Below, one piece after another: positions 24,662 to 33,253 of a stretch of DNA of 38,264 nt. The position numbers were made by a program, and so were the translations under genes. Positions within the stretch are counted from its first letter, which is position 1; each line of letters begins with the position of its first letter. Where the stretch lies: contig JAFGTR010000072.1 of NCBI GenBank assembly GCA_016934055.1, forward strand, positions 1 to 38,264. The letters run 5' to 3'. The notes under the pieces are model-generated. The model was not told the DNA's origin. It ran no database searches and saw only the letters and a list, made by a program, of their open reading frames with translations. Source of the stretch: Bacteroidales bacterium. Its GTDB lineage: Bacteria; Bacteroidota; Bacteroidia; Bacteroidales; UBA10428.

Positions 24662-27448
24662 ATGAAAAAGTTTCTTAAAATCCTGGCCATTATAATTGCC
24701 GTTCTGATCATGCTGATCTTTGTTGTGCCTTTTGCTTTTCAGGGTAAGATAGTTAAAATTGCCAAAGAACAGATCAATAAAAGTATTAATGCTAAAGTTG
24801 ACTTCAACAAACTTCAGCTTTCCCTTATTAAAAGCTTTCCAAACGTCAGTATCAGTCTGAAATCATTATATGTAGCCGGACTTGATGAGTTTGAAAAAGA
24901 TACATTACTGAAATTCAAATCATTTGATATTGCTGTTGACCTTATAAGCGCCATCAAAATGGAAAATATAAAGGTTAAAAAAATCATACTGGACAAGCCT
25001 GTCGTTTATGCCCACATCCTTTCTACTGGAAAAGCTAACTGGGATATTGCCAAAGAAAGTACGGAAGAAGAGGTTACCGACACCACCGGCGGGGAATTCA
25101 ACACAAAAATTGAATTGAAACACTTTGAAATCATTGACGGTGATATTGCATATATTGATGACAGCGGTAATATGTCGGCTTCTGTAAAAGATTTTGATTT
25201 CCTGCTTACTGGAGATCTCTCACAGGATTTTACAAAGCTTGCCATAACAGCCTCCTCCGGGGTAATCAATATTATAATGGATGGCATCCGATATCTTAAA
25301 GATGCATCGCTGAATGCAAAGATTAATTTGGACGCAGACCTGAAGAACGCTTTGTTTGTTTTAAAAGAAAATGAAATAGCACTGAATGATTTGCTGCTGA
25401 AATTTGACGGAGATGTGGGCCTGCCCAATGAAGAAGATATCAATATTGACCTGAAATACGGTCTGGCAAAAGCTGATTTCAAATCAATCTTATCACTGAT
25501 ACCCGCTATTTATATGAAAGATTTCGGGGAATTGAAAACCAGCGGGAACCTTCAGCTTGACGGATTTGTTAGGGGAACATACAACGAAAATACAATGCCC
25601 AGTGCCAGGATCAAGCTTCTGGTACAAAACGCCATGTTCAGTTACCCCGGACTTCCAAAATCAGCAGAGAACATACAAATTTATGTCGATGGATATTATG
25701 ATGGCGTGCAAATGGATAATTCTACCCTGGATGTCAACAAATTTCATGTTGATCTTGGAGGAAACCCGGTTGATCTCACATTGAATATAAAGACTCCTGA
25801 AAGCGATATGATGGTGAATGGCAACCTCAAATGCGATCTCAACCTTGCCACCCTGAAAGATGTGATACCCCTCGACAGTACCACGTTAACCGGGAAAATA
25901 AATGCCGCCATTGATATGATGGGTTATATGTCATACATAGATAATGAGGAATACGAAAAGTTCAAGGCGGATGGCAGCTTGATTATAACTGACTTGTTGT
26001 ACAGCAGTCCAGATCTGCCTAAAGATCTCAGCATTGTTGAAACATCTCTGTTTTTCTCACCGCGGTATTCTGAAGTTAAATCATTCAATGCCATAATGGG
26101 CAAAAGCGACTTTCAACTGTCGGGTAAAATTGAAAACTATATACCATATTTATTCAAAGACGAAACCATCAAGGGAGATTTTATATTCACATCCGGTGTT
26201 CTTGACCTGAATGAGTTTATGACTGAATCAGCAGAAACAGTATCAGAAGAAACTGATACTGTTCCGCTTTCGGTTGTGGAAGTTCCCGGAAATATTGATT
26301 TTAAGCTGATTTCAAGAATAAAGAAACTTTATTATGATAAACTTGAGATAGACAACACTATAGGCACAATCATGATAAAAAACAGTCGTGTTATACTTGA
26401 TGGTTTGAAACTGCATGCCTTGGAGGGATCACTCGAACTCAGAGGGGAATACAACACAAAGGATGTGTTGAATCCAACAGTTGAATTAGGGATTAAAGCG
26501 GTTGATATTGATATACCCATGGCATATGAAGCCTTTGGCCTGCTTCAGCAATTTGCTCCCATTGCCAAAAAGGCACAGGGTAAGGTGTCGCTGGTGTTTG
26601 ATTTTTCCGGTTTCCTGGATGAAACCATGATGCCCCGCCTAAATTCGGTTATTGGGAAAGGCGATCTGACAGCCAACACAATTGGTTTAAGAAGCTCAGA
26701 TATGTTTTCTTCAGTTGGGAAACGGCTTAATACAAAGTTTTTCGATAATATGGTTTTCAACAGCCTGGACATTAAATTCGAGATACGGAACGGCAGGTTG
26801 TTCATCGATCCTTTCGAGACAAAGATGGGGAAATCAACCTTTATGATAGCCGGGGATCAGGGTATTGACCAGACTATGAATTATACGGTTAACATGGCAT
26901 TACCACGGGCTGAACTGGGGCAGGCTGCAAATTCAGCAATTACCGGATTATACAGCAAAGCTTCAGCTTCGGGGCTGAATATTGCACCATCAGAGATCGT
27001 TAATATGAATGCGAAAGTTACGGGCACATTTAAAGATCCCAGGATCTCTCTTGATTTGAAAGACAATGTAAAACAAACCACACAGGCCATTAAGGAAGAA
27101 GTTACCCAGGCGGCAAAGGCAGAGCTTGATAAGCGTAAAGAAGAAGCCAAAGCCGCTGCAAGAGCCGAAGCCGATAAAATATTAGAAGAAGCCCGGAAAC
27201 AAGCTGATGAGATAAAGAAAAAAGCCAGGGACGCTGCCGATATTGTGAAGAGAGAAGCCGCCTCAAACGGTGAAAAGCTCGTGAAACAGGCCAGTAATCC
27301 TATAGCAAAAAGGGCAGCGGAACAGGCAGCTAAAAAGCTCAATGAGGAAGCAGATGAAAAAGCTCAGCAGATCATCAAAGAAGGTGATGCAAAAGCTGAT
27401 GCTTTGATGAAAGAAGCACAAGCAAAGGCAGATAAGCTGTTGCAGTAA
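24662..27448 (+). CDS. AsmA-like (AsmA/TamB/YhdP superfamily) inner-membrane-anchored protein with a charged helical tail
   Basis: A 928-residue protein with an N-terminal membrane anchor (about 5-27, LKILAIIIAVLIMLIFVVPFAF). It is followed by the AsmA N-terminal pattern (INKSINAKVDFNKLQLSLIKSFPNVSISLKSLYVAGLDEF) and a long periplasmic region of repeated beta strands to about residue 800, which fits the grooved lipid-bridge fold of this superfamily. From about 800 to the end (128 residues) the sequence changes to almost pure Ala/Lys/Glu helix (KEEAKAAARAEADKILEEA...AKADALMKEAQAKADKLLQ), a predicted coiled coil not standard for AsmA. The superfamily acts in lipid transfer or control of outer-membrane assembly; the exact role is inferred. 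It is monocistronic and ends before a bidirectional terminator. Confidence 0.85.
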   Translation: MKKFLKILAIIIAVLIMLIFVVPFAFQGKIVKIAKEQINKSINAKVDFNKLQLSLIKSFPNVSISLKSLYVAGLDEFEKDTLLKFKSFDIAVDLISAIKMENIKVKKIILDKPVVYAHILSTGKANWDIAKESTEEEVTDTTGGEFNTKIELKHFEIIDGDIAYIDDSGNMSASVKDFDFLLTGDLSQDFTKLAITASSGVINIIMDGIRYLKDASLNAKINLDADLKNALFVLKENEIALNDLLLKFDGDVGLPNEEDINIDLKYGLAKADFKSILSLIPAIYMKDFGELKTSGNLQLDGFVRGTYNENTMPSARIKLLVQNAMFSYPGLPKSAENIQIYVDGYYDGVQMDNSTLDVNKFHVDLGGNPVDLTLNIKTPESDMMVNGNLKCDLNLATLKDVIPLDSTTLTGKINAAIDMMGYMSYIDNEEYEKFKADGSLIITDLLYSSPDLPKDLSIVETSLFFSPRYSEVKSFNAIMGKSDFQLSGKIENYIPYLFKDETIKGDFIFTSGVLDLNEFMTESAETVSEETDTVPLSVVEVPGNIDFKLISRIKKLYYDKLEIDNTIGTIMIKNSRVILDGLKLHALEGSLELRGEYNTKDVLNPTVELGIKAVDIDIPMAYEAFGLLQQFAPIAKKAQGKVSLVFDFSGFLDETMMPRLNSVIGKGDLTANTIGLRSSDMFSSVGKRLNTKFFDNMVFNSLDIKFEIRNGRLFIDPFETKMGKSTFMIAGDQGIDQTMNYTVNMALPRAELGQAANSAITGLYSKASASGLNIAPSEIVNMNAKVTGTFKDPRISLDLKDNVKQTTQAIKEEVTQAAKAELDKRKEEAKAAARAEADKILEEARKQADEIKKKARDAADIVKREAASNGEKLVKQASNPIAKRAAEQAAKKLNEEADEKAQQIIKEGDAKADALMKEAQAKADKLLQ

Positions 27449-27496
27449 ATGATGTCTGAAACAGGATTTAAGGATTTAAGAATTTACAATGTCATA

Positions 27497-27570
27497 TAGC
27501 GCCAGCCTATTTCTCATTAGTTAACCCATTAACAGTTATTATTTTTAACATTTCGAAAATCCTGGCGCTA
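27497..27570. repeat. Distant 9-bp inverted repeat between convergent genes
   Basis: TAGCGCCAG (27497-27505) and CTGGCGCTA (27562-27570) are perfectly complementary across a 56-base AT-rich loop, just upstream of the terminator hairpin. It could form a long-range stem in the AsmA-like mRNA 3' end. A 9-bp match at this distance is only mildly unexpected. Confidence 0.4.
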
Positions 27571-27581
27571 AAAATAAATAA

Positions 27582-27606
27582 AAAAGCGGGCTTATAACCC
27601 GCTTTT
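27582..27606. terminator. Bidirectional intrinsic terminator (AsmA-like gene / rplS)
   Basis: AAAAGCGGG (27582-27590) pairs perfectly with CCCGCTTTT (27598-27606) around the loop CTTATAA. The A-run on the left and T-run on the right let it work in both directions. It lies between the convergent 3' ends at 27448 and 27614. Confidence 0.85.
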
Positions 27607-27613
27607 AGTTTTA

Positions 27614-28273
27614 TTATTCTTCAGCACCCGGTGCCTGTTTCCCGGCATCAGTTTCCGGCTTCTCAGCTTTAATTTCAGATTCTTCAGCAGTCGCTTTTGG
27701 TTTCTCAACCGCAGATGCTTCCGTATTTTCAGCAGCATCAGCTTCCTGTTTTTCTGTGGAAGCAATTTCCGGCTCCTCAGCAACGGCTTTTGATTTTTCT
27801 GCAACGGCAGGTTTTTCCGCTTTAGCTTCCTGTTTATCAGTTGCAACAGGCTTTTCAGCAGTAGCTTTTTGTTTCTCAGTAATCACTTCCTGTTCAACAA
27901 CAACTGCAGGTTCCTCAAGAGTAATCTTCCTTCTTTTTTCCTGTATCCTGGCTTTTTTACCTGTTAATCCACGCAGATAGTATATTTTTGCCCTGCGAAC
28001 ACGACCCAGTTTGTTCACTTCAATGGTATCAATAAAAGGCGACGCAACAGGAAAGATACGTTCAACACCAACATTACCTGACATTTTCCGAACGGTAAAA
28101 GTAGCACCCGATCCGGTACCCTTTCTTTGCAACACCACACCGCGGAACTGCTGTATCCTTTCCTTATTTCCTTCAATAATCTTATAATGAACCGTAACGG
28201 TATCACCGGCTTTAAATGCAGGATATTCCTTCACGGTAGTAAATGTGCTTTCGGCAGCTTTAATTAAATCCAT
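27614..28273 (-). CDS. rplS: 50S ribosomal protein L19 with an extra ~100-residue charged tail
   Basis: Residues 1-116 are a complete bacterial L19: [53 protein letters not shown] and the basic [23 protein letters not shown]19 sits at the 30S-50S interface of the ribosome. A normal L19 is about 115-120 residues; this one goes on to 219 with a low-complexity tail of Glu, Lys, Ala, Pro and Thr, made of loose repeats of (K)ATAEKPxA and KQEAKAEKP. The tail is probably disordered and net acidic. The start is ATG at 28273 with the usual [12 protein letters not shown] N-terminus. Flanking terminators on both sides suggest a single-gene transcript, not the rpsP-trmD-rplS cluster seen in many bacteria. 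Confidence 0.95.
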   Translation of the reverse strand: MDLIKAAESTFTTVKEYPAFKAGDTVTVHYKIIEGNKERIQQFRGVVLQRKGTGSGATFTVRKMSGNVGVERIFPVASPFIDTIEVNKLGRVRRAKIYYLRGLTGKKARIQEKRRKITLEEPAVVVEQEVITEKQKATAEKPVATDKQEAKAEKPAVAEKSKAVAEEPEIASTEKQEADAAENTEASAVEKPKATAEESEIKAEKPETDAGKQAPGAEE

Positions 28274-28425
28274 TCTTCTTGACTATTAAAATATTTCACG
28301 CTGAATTTTCAGGGCGCAATATTACAAATAATTTTTGAGAAATTTATCTTAAAAAAGACCAGAAAATATTAATGTGAGATATCTTTTCATAGGCTTAGCC
28401 CGACAGGGTGTTCAAAACGGGGTGT

Positions 28426-28447
28426 CAAAAACCGTGACGGTTTTTTT
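28426..28447. terminator. Intrinsic terminator of the DUF362/polyferredoxin operon
   Basis: AAAACCG and CGGTTTT form a perfect stem with a TGA/TCA loop, flanked by A-run and T-run on opposite sides (28427-28447). It lies three bases beyond the polyferredoxin stop codon on the minus strand and separates that operon from rplS. Confidence 0.75.
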
Positions 28448-28449
28448 CT

Positions 28450-30000
28450 TCAGAATGGAAATTCTTCTGTATCGGAATAATCCAGTTCTTTGAATTCAGG
28501 CTCTTTAGCTACCCTGTGCACAGGACTTCCGTCAACAAAAATAGCCTTACGAGGCCTGGCCGGGCAAACATGTTCACAAGCGCCACAACCAATGCAGGTG
28601 CTTGGGTGTATTTCAGGTATTGTTAATCCGGGTTTATATGGCACCATCCTCACCGCCTGGGTCGGACAGTGTTCCGAACACGAACCACATGCAGTCTCAT
28701 CAGTATAGACAATACAGTCTTCAATGACAAAATGAACCTTTCCAATCTGCGTAAGTTTTTTATCTTCAATGGTAAGGGGCAGAATCGCACCGGTAGGGCA
28801 AACTTCACTACACTTTGTGCATTCATACTCACAAAAACCTGTATTAAAATCCATGTGTGGCTGCAACATCGAAGTAAATCCGTATTCAAGGAAAGAAGGC
28901 TGTAATACTTGTGAGGGACAAGTTGTTACGCATAAATGACAGGCCGTACAATAATCATTGAAATGCTTCAGGCTTAAGGATCCGGGAGGAGAAACCGGAC
29001 GCTTCTCTTCAATTGAAATTGATCTGCCACCCATGCCCTTCCTGATTCTCTGTCTGCTGTTTAATCCTGCCATTGCCAGAAAAAACACCATTGATTTAGA
29101 AAGAAATTCACGTTTTGATGGTTCATCAGATCTTGCCTTTTTTGCAGACAGATTCAATTTATAATGAATGCTGTTTTCTGCACATACTGTAAGACAATTA
29201 AAACAACCCACACAACGTGAAAAATCCACCTCCATGGTTTTAACATTAATACAGGATGATTTGCAAACAACAGAACATTTCCCGCAACGCGTGCAACTAA
29301 ACTTATCAATTTTGATTCTGAACAAAGACAACCTTGATAGTATTCCCAATAAAGTCCCTACAGGACAAACTGTATTACAAAACAGCCGTCCTCTTGTCAA
29401 AGAAAGCCAGAGTATAACAGCCAGCATCACCACGGGAAATAGGGCCTCTCTCAGCTCAAAGCCTTTAAAATCAACCTTATAAAGGAAAAACAAATTCATC
29501 TTCATAAACAAACCGGCCATTAGATTATTCAGGCTGATCACGACCGGTCTGACAAGATTAGAAAAAATCCTGCCAAAATTGCTGTAGGGATCCAGAAGAT
29601 ATAAGGTCAACAAACTACCAAATACAAGTGAAACAAGAGAAAGTACAAGAAACCCGTATCGTATAAAGTTCAGCGGTCTGCTGTATTTAAAGTGTGTTTT
29701 AACAGACAGTTTTCTCGAAATGAATGTAAAAACATCCTGCAAAATGCCCATCGGACAAAGTGTTGAACAATAGACCCTTCCAAACAACAAGGTCAGTATC
29801 AGAACAATAAGAAATCCCAAAGCGGATACCGACATTATTGCCACAAAGTTGATTATTGACGGAATAAATTGTAAGTCATGGATAAGATGCACCCAGGCAG
29901 TAGGTATTATTTCCCTGAAATCAATAAAGATAACGGTAAAGGCCACCAGGAAAATAAGAGAAATAAAAAGCCTGAAAATCCTGAGGTGTTTTTGTTTCAT
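28450..30000 (-). CDS. NapH/NapG-like membrane polyferredoxin (8 Cys-rich motifs)
   Basis: A 516-residue fusion-like protein. The first half has four or five transmembrane helices (about 8-27, 50-74, 112-137, 187-203) with two NapH/CcoG-type CxxxCP motifs on the cytoplasmic side (Cys78/82 and Cys208/212), then a 2[4Fe-4S] ferredoxin (Cys236/239/242/246 and 263/266/269/273). At about 296-312 the sequence KREFLSKSMVFFLAMAG resembles the Tat leader of NapG-type ferredoxins, but is internal. The second half has four more clusters: Cys351/354/357/361, 390/394/397/401, 438/441/445 (with Cys429 a possible fourth ligand) and 469/472/475/479. It should pass electrons between the quinone pool or cytoplasm and a partner. 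It starts 2 bp after the DUF362 gene, so the two are cotranscribed. The partner redox reaction is unknown. Confidence 0.88.
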   Translation of the reverse strand: MKQKHLRIFRLFISLIFLVAFTVIFIDFREIIPTAWVHLIHDLQFIPSIINFVAIMSVSALGFLIVLILTLLFGRVYCSTLCPMGILQDVFTFISRKLSVKTHFKYSRPLNFIRYGFLVLSLVSLVFGSLLTLYLLDPYSNFGRIFSNLVRPVVISLNNLMAGLFMKMNLFFLYKVDFKGFELREALFPVVMLAVILWLSLTRGRLFCNTVCPVGTLLGILSRLSLFRIKIDKFSCTRCGKCSVVCKSSCINVKTMEVDFSRCVGCFNCLTVCAENSIHYKLNLSAKKARSDEPSKREFLSKSMVFFLAMAGLNSRQRIRKGMGGRSISIEEKRPVSPPGSLSLKHFNDYCTACHLCVTTCPSQVLQPSFLEYGFTSMLQPHMDFNTGFCEYECTKCSEVCPTGAILPLTIEDKKLTQIGKVHFVIEDCIVYTDETACGSCSEHCPTQAVRMVPYKPGLTIPEIHPSTCIGCGACEHVCPARPRKAIFVDGSPVHRVAKEPEFKELDYSDTEEFPF

Positions 30001-30002
30001 GT

Positions 30003-30926
30003 TTATACGGTAATACGATTGATCTTCAGGCTTTCCAGGTCACTTGTTCCCACACCTAAAGCCTCAGCCAGAGCAATATGCCTGACCTGGGAGGGTTCTA
30101 ATCCGAATACTTTGGTGGCGGCTGTATCAGCCGCTACAATATCGGTGCCTATTATCTGGTATTTCATGTCGACCACATCGGCTACTGAAACCCCCCGGGG
30201 TCCGTTACGCTTCATCACACGATAAGCATCAACAATATTGAGTGCAGGTTTTTTAAAAGCTGCAAAATCAGCAATGCATTGGTGCAGATCGTTCTTATGC
30301 CAGTAACCTCTGTCCCATACAACGCCCATCAGGTTTTTCATACCCAGGGTCAGACGAGTTCCCCCATGGGTTTTCAGAATCGGAACATTGATGAAGACAT
30401 CCGACTCAAGGATCAATTCATGCACTTTGGCATGTTTCAGGCTTTTTCCATTCTTCACTTCCACCGTATGATAGTATCCTTCACTCATTCCTGAGACCAC
30501 AGTGGCACCAGCCTTTTTTGCCGCATCTTCAATACCGCTGTTCTTATAACAACGCGTCCCTTCGTTGCAAGAATGATCAAATACATAAACCGTCTTAGCC
30601 CCGGCCATCTTACAGTGTTCCACTATACGACCTACCAGTTTTGGATTGGTGTTTGCAGCTCTTTCCGGTGAAGTGTCCCAGCCAATATTGGGTTTCACCA
30701 CAACCGTTTGGTTTGGTTTCACGAATTGCTTCATCCCTCCGATTGATGCAATAGCTTTGTCAAACATAGCATCAGGCTCCCCCCCCCTGATGGCGACTAT
30801 ATCATATGGCAAGGCATAATGTTTCGCCTCAGAGGCCAAAATATTCCCATATTTTCCGAAGGCCATGGCTGCTCCTGAAAGAGCACCTAAGCTTACCGTT
30901 TTGCGGATAAAATCTCTCCTTTTCAT
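30003..30926 (-). CDS. DUF362 domain protein with Tat-type leader
   Basis: A 307-residue protein. The N-terminus MKRRDFIRKTVSLGALSGAAMAFG is a good twin-arginine leader (RRDFIRK), so export folded with a cofactor is inferred. The DUF362 domain (about 45-290) has VVKPNIGWDTSPERAANTNPKLVGRIVEHC, VFDHSCNEGTRCYKNSGIE, FINVPILKTHGGTRLTLGMKNLMGVVWDRGYWH and DAYRVMKRNGPRG, all characteristic of the family, whose biochemical role is not established. It lacks its own ferredoxin motif. That function is supplied by the next gene 2 bp downstream, a pairing often seen in Bacteroidota. Confidence 0.88.
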   Translation of the reverse strand: MKRRDFIRKTVSLGALSGAAMAFGKYGNILASEAKHYALPYDIVAIRGGEPDAMFDKAIASIGGMKQFVKPNQTVVVKPNIGWDTSPERAANTNPKLVGRIVEHCKMAGAKTVYVFDHSCNEGTRCYKNSGIEDAAKKAGATVVSGMSEGYYHTVEVKNGKSLKHAKVHELILESDVFINVPILKTHGGTRLTLGMKNLMGVVWDRGYWHKNDLHQCIADFAAFKKPALNIVDAYRVMKRNGPRGVSVADVVDMKYQIIGTDIVAADTAATKVFGLEPSQVRHIALAEALGVGTSDLESLKINRITV

Positions 30927-31175
30927 GATGGCTTTGTTTTATAACAGTTTTGGTCACACCCTGTTGGAATTCAACCATGAAAATTAGCAAATTTTTATAA
31001 GTAATCAGGATATATAAACTTAAATGCCAAAAATTTAGAAACAGTCTAAATAATGTTATTTTATATATCTGTAAATATATATATATATAAACGATTGATG
31101 ATTATAATTGGCCTGCATTGCTAAATTATTTCTATTTTAGCATTAAAGTAAAAACGATAAATAAACTGATACAGT

Positions 31176-32447
31176 ATGACCATTCTTTATTATGATTGTT
31201 TTGCCGGTATATCAGGCGACATGAACCTGGGAGCTTTACTGGATCTCGGTGTGGAAGAAAAGCACCTGAGGGATGAACTTGCCAAGCTTCAATTGGAGGG
31301 TTACGAACTGATGATACAAAAGGATATGCGAAAAGGAATCAGCGGAACAAGGGTTAATGTTCTGACCAACACAGAAAAAATATCGCATCATAAAAACAAT
31401 CAGCAAGCTGCTGACCATCATCATGATCATCATCATCACCATCATCATGACCATGACCATCATCATGATCATCATCATCGCGCTTACAGTGATATCAGAA
31501 ATTTAATAAACAGCAGCAAACTCAGTGATGATATAAAGCAGCTCAGCATAAAAATTTTTGAAAAAGTTGCCCTGGCTGAAGCAAAGATTCATAATAAAAC
31601 AATTGACAGTGTTGCTTTTCATGAGGTAGGAGCCATTGATTCAATCGTTGATATCGTTGGAGCTGCCATATGTATCAGGGCACTTGCTCCTGATAAAATA
31701 ATGGTTTCAACGGTTGAGCTTGGCGGTGGTTCAGTACAATGTGCCCATGGTCTGTATCCGGTACCGGCACCTGCCACCGCCGAAATAATTAAAGGCATTC
31801 CTGTCTGCAAAGGGAAAGTCGCATACGAGGCAACTACACCTACCGGTGCCGCAATACTGGCAGCCTGTGCTGATGAGTTTAGTGACAGTTACACTATGAA
31901 AATCAACAAAACAGGATATGGCATCGGACAAAGAGATGGTGAAATTCCCAATGTGTTGCGGGTTTACTGGAGTGATACAGCAGACCATACCGATCTTGAA
32001 GTTACTGCCTCAACTATAGTTGAATGCAATATTGATGATATGAATCCCGAATTCTATGATTTCATCATCGAATCATTATTTGAAGCAGGAGCAAAAGATG
32101 TTTACATTACTCCTATCATCATGAAGAAATCCCGACCTGCCGTCACTCTTTCAGTTCTTACCGGGTACGAAGCAGAGCAGAAGGTCGAGGAAATACTCCT
32201 GACTGAAACCAGTACGCTCGGAATAAGAAAATATACCGTTGAAAAAATCATGCTGCAAAGGAAAGCTGAATTTCTTGACACACCTTATGGACAGGTAAGA
32301 ATAAAAGCAGCATATTACAATAAAAAAAGGATTAAATCAAAGCCTGAATATGAGGATTGTTTAAAAATAGCGCGTGAAAAAAACATGCCATTAAGCCAGA
32401 TATACAAAGAAATTGAAAAACTTCTCTTGATAAATGACAACACTTGA
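31176..32447 (+). CDS. larC: LarC, nickel insertase for the nickel-pincer nucleotide cofactor
   Basis: A 423-residue LarC, read as one frame. It starts with YYDCFAGISGDMNLGALLDLG, typical of LarC. Residues 71-101 are a His/Asp stretch with 19 His in 31 positions, expected to bind or store nickel. The central domain has FHEVGAIDSIVDIVGAAICI, STVELGGGSVQCAHGLYPVPAPAT, YEATTPTGAAIL and GYGIGQRDGEIPNVLRV; the LarC2 part continues with ECNIDDMNPEFYDFIIESLFEAGAKDVYITPIIMKKSRPA. LarC inserts Ni2+ in a CTP-dependent step, completing the cofactor. In Lactobacillus plantarum larC is split and joined by ribosomal frameshift; here it is fused. It leads a larC-larE-larB operon, overlapping larE by 14 nt. 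Confidence 0.95.
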   Translation: MTILYYDCFAGISGDMNLGALLDLGVEEKHLRDELAKLQLEGYELMIQKDMRKGISGTRVNVLTNTEKISHHKNNQQAADHHHDHHHHHHHDHDHHHDHHHRAYSDIRNLINSSKLSDDIKQLSIKIFEKVALAEAKIHNKTIDSVAFHEVGAIDSIVDIVGAAICIRALAPDKIMVSTVELGGGSVQCAHGLYPVPAPATAEIIKGIPVCKGKVAYEATTPTGAAILAACADEFSDSYTMKINKTGYGIGQRDGEIPNVLRVYWSDTADHTDLEVTASTIVECNIDDMNPEFYDFIIESLFEAGAKDVYITPIIMKKSRPAVTLSVLTGYEAEQKVEEILLTETSTLGIRKYTVEKIMLQRKAEFLDTPYGQVRIKAAYYNKKRIKSKPEYEDCLKIAREKNMPLSQIYKEIEKLLLINDNT

Positions 32448-33249
32448 TCCATATCAGGATGATTATAAACGTTTACTGGAATATCTGAGAAAGCTCAGCC
32501 AGGCTGCTGTGGCGTTTTCAGGAGGAACCGACAGCACGTTTCTATTGTGGGCAGCAAAAGAGGCACTGGGTGAAAATGTCCTTGCGTTAACTGTAAAGAC
32601 TCCATATATCCCTGACTGGGAAATAGAAGAAGCCTCATTGTTTTGCAAAAGAAATAATATACGCCATCAAATACTCACAATACCCTTCCCTGAGATAATC
32701 AGAAATAACCCTGAAGACCGCTGTTACAGATGTAAAAAGCAATTGTTTGAAAGGCTGCTGCATGAAGCGGCCGGTTCAGGCATAACAACTGTACTGGATG
32801 GCACCAATGCAGATGATATGCATGATTACCGTCCCGGACTCAGAGCCCTCAGTGAACTTGAAATTAAAAGCCCCCTTCTTGAATCAGGCATAACCAAAGC
32901 AGTCATCCGGCATCTTTCGAAATCAATAGGATTGCCCACATGGGATAAACCGGCATACGCATGCTTGTTGACACGTTTACCATACAACAGGCCTGTCAGA
33001 GAAAATGTGCTTACCCTGATAGAGAAAGCTGAACTATTTCTCATGCTCGCAGATTACAGGTCAGTTCGCGTTCGTGTTCAGGATAATGCTGCCCGTATTG
33101 AAATGGACAATGATCTGATGCCGCGTTTCATTTCAAGTGGCTTTTATAAAAAAACAGCGGTTTATTTTAAATCCATTGGGTTTCAATTTATATCACTTGA
33201 CCTGGAAGGATACCGAAAAGGAAGCTTTAATACAACCATTGAAAAATAA
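32434..33249 (+). CDS. larE: LarE, sulfur transferase for the nickel-pincer nucleotide cofactor
   Basis: A 271-residue PP-loop ATPase. The pyrophosphate-binding loop SGGTDS is at 29-34 in AVAFSGGTDSTFLLWAA. RCYRCKKQLF (96-105) and LDGTNADDMHDYRPGLRAL (121-139) are LarE-type. Cys177 in KPAYACLLTRLPY is in the position of L. plantarum Cys176, whose sulfur is given up to the substrate, turning the Cys into dehydroalanine. There is no three-Cys cluster as in the [4Fe-4S]-type LarE, so the sacrificial type is inferred. The reaction adds two sulfurs to pyridinium-3,5-biscarboxylic mononucleotide. The start overlaps larC by 14 nt; larB begins 4 nt after the stop. Confidence 0.94.
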   Translation: MTTLDPYQDDYKRLLEYLRKLSQAAVAFSGGTDSTFLLWAAKEALGENVLALTVKTPYIPDWEIEEASLFCKRNNIRHQILTIPFPEIIRNNPEDRCYRCKKQLFERLLHEAAGSGITTVLDGTNADDMHDYRPGLRALSELEIKSPLLESGITKAVIRHLSKSIGLPTWDKPAYACLLTRLPYNRPVRENVLTLIEKAELFLMLADYRSVRVRVQDNAARIEMDNDLMPRFISSGFYKKTAVYFKSIGFQFISLDLEGYRKGSFNTTIEK

Positions 33250-33253
33250 CGCT

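Noticed and set aside
25006..25482. 158-residue Ser-rich reading frame opposite the AsmA-like gene
   Set aside because: Composition follows from the Lys/Asp-rich coding strand; no family motif.
27756..27980. Reading frame opposite the L19 tail
   Set aside because: A product of the low-complexity tail codons on the other strand.
31060..31092. AT-dinucleotide tract upstream of larC as an element
   Set aside because: Simple AT-rich promoter-region DNA; no further structure seen.
31236..31260. Frameshift-split larC1/larC2 as in Lactobacillus
   Set aside because: The whole LarC reads in a single frame from 31176 to 32447.
31236..31478. Met-rich protein opposite larC
   Set aside because: It is only the complement of His/Asp codons (CAT/GAT read as ATG/ATC) in larC.
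33137..33253. larB starting at 33137
   Set aside because: This extra 39-residue part overlaps larE by 113 nt and has no LarB similarity; the start at 33254 gives the normal length.
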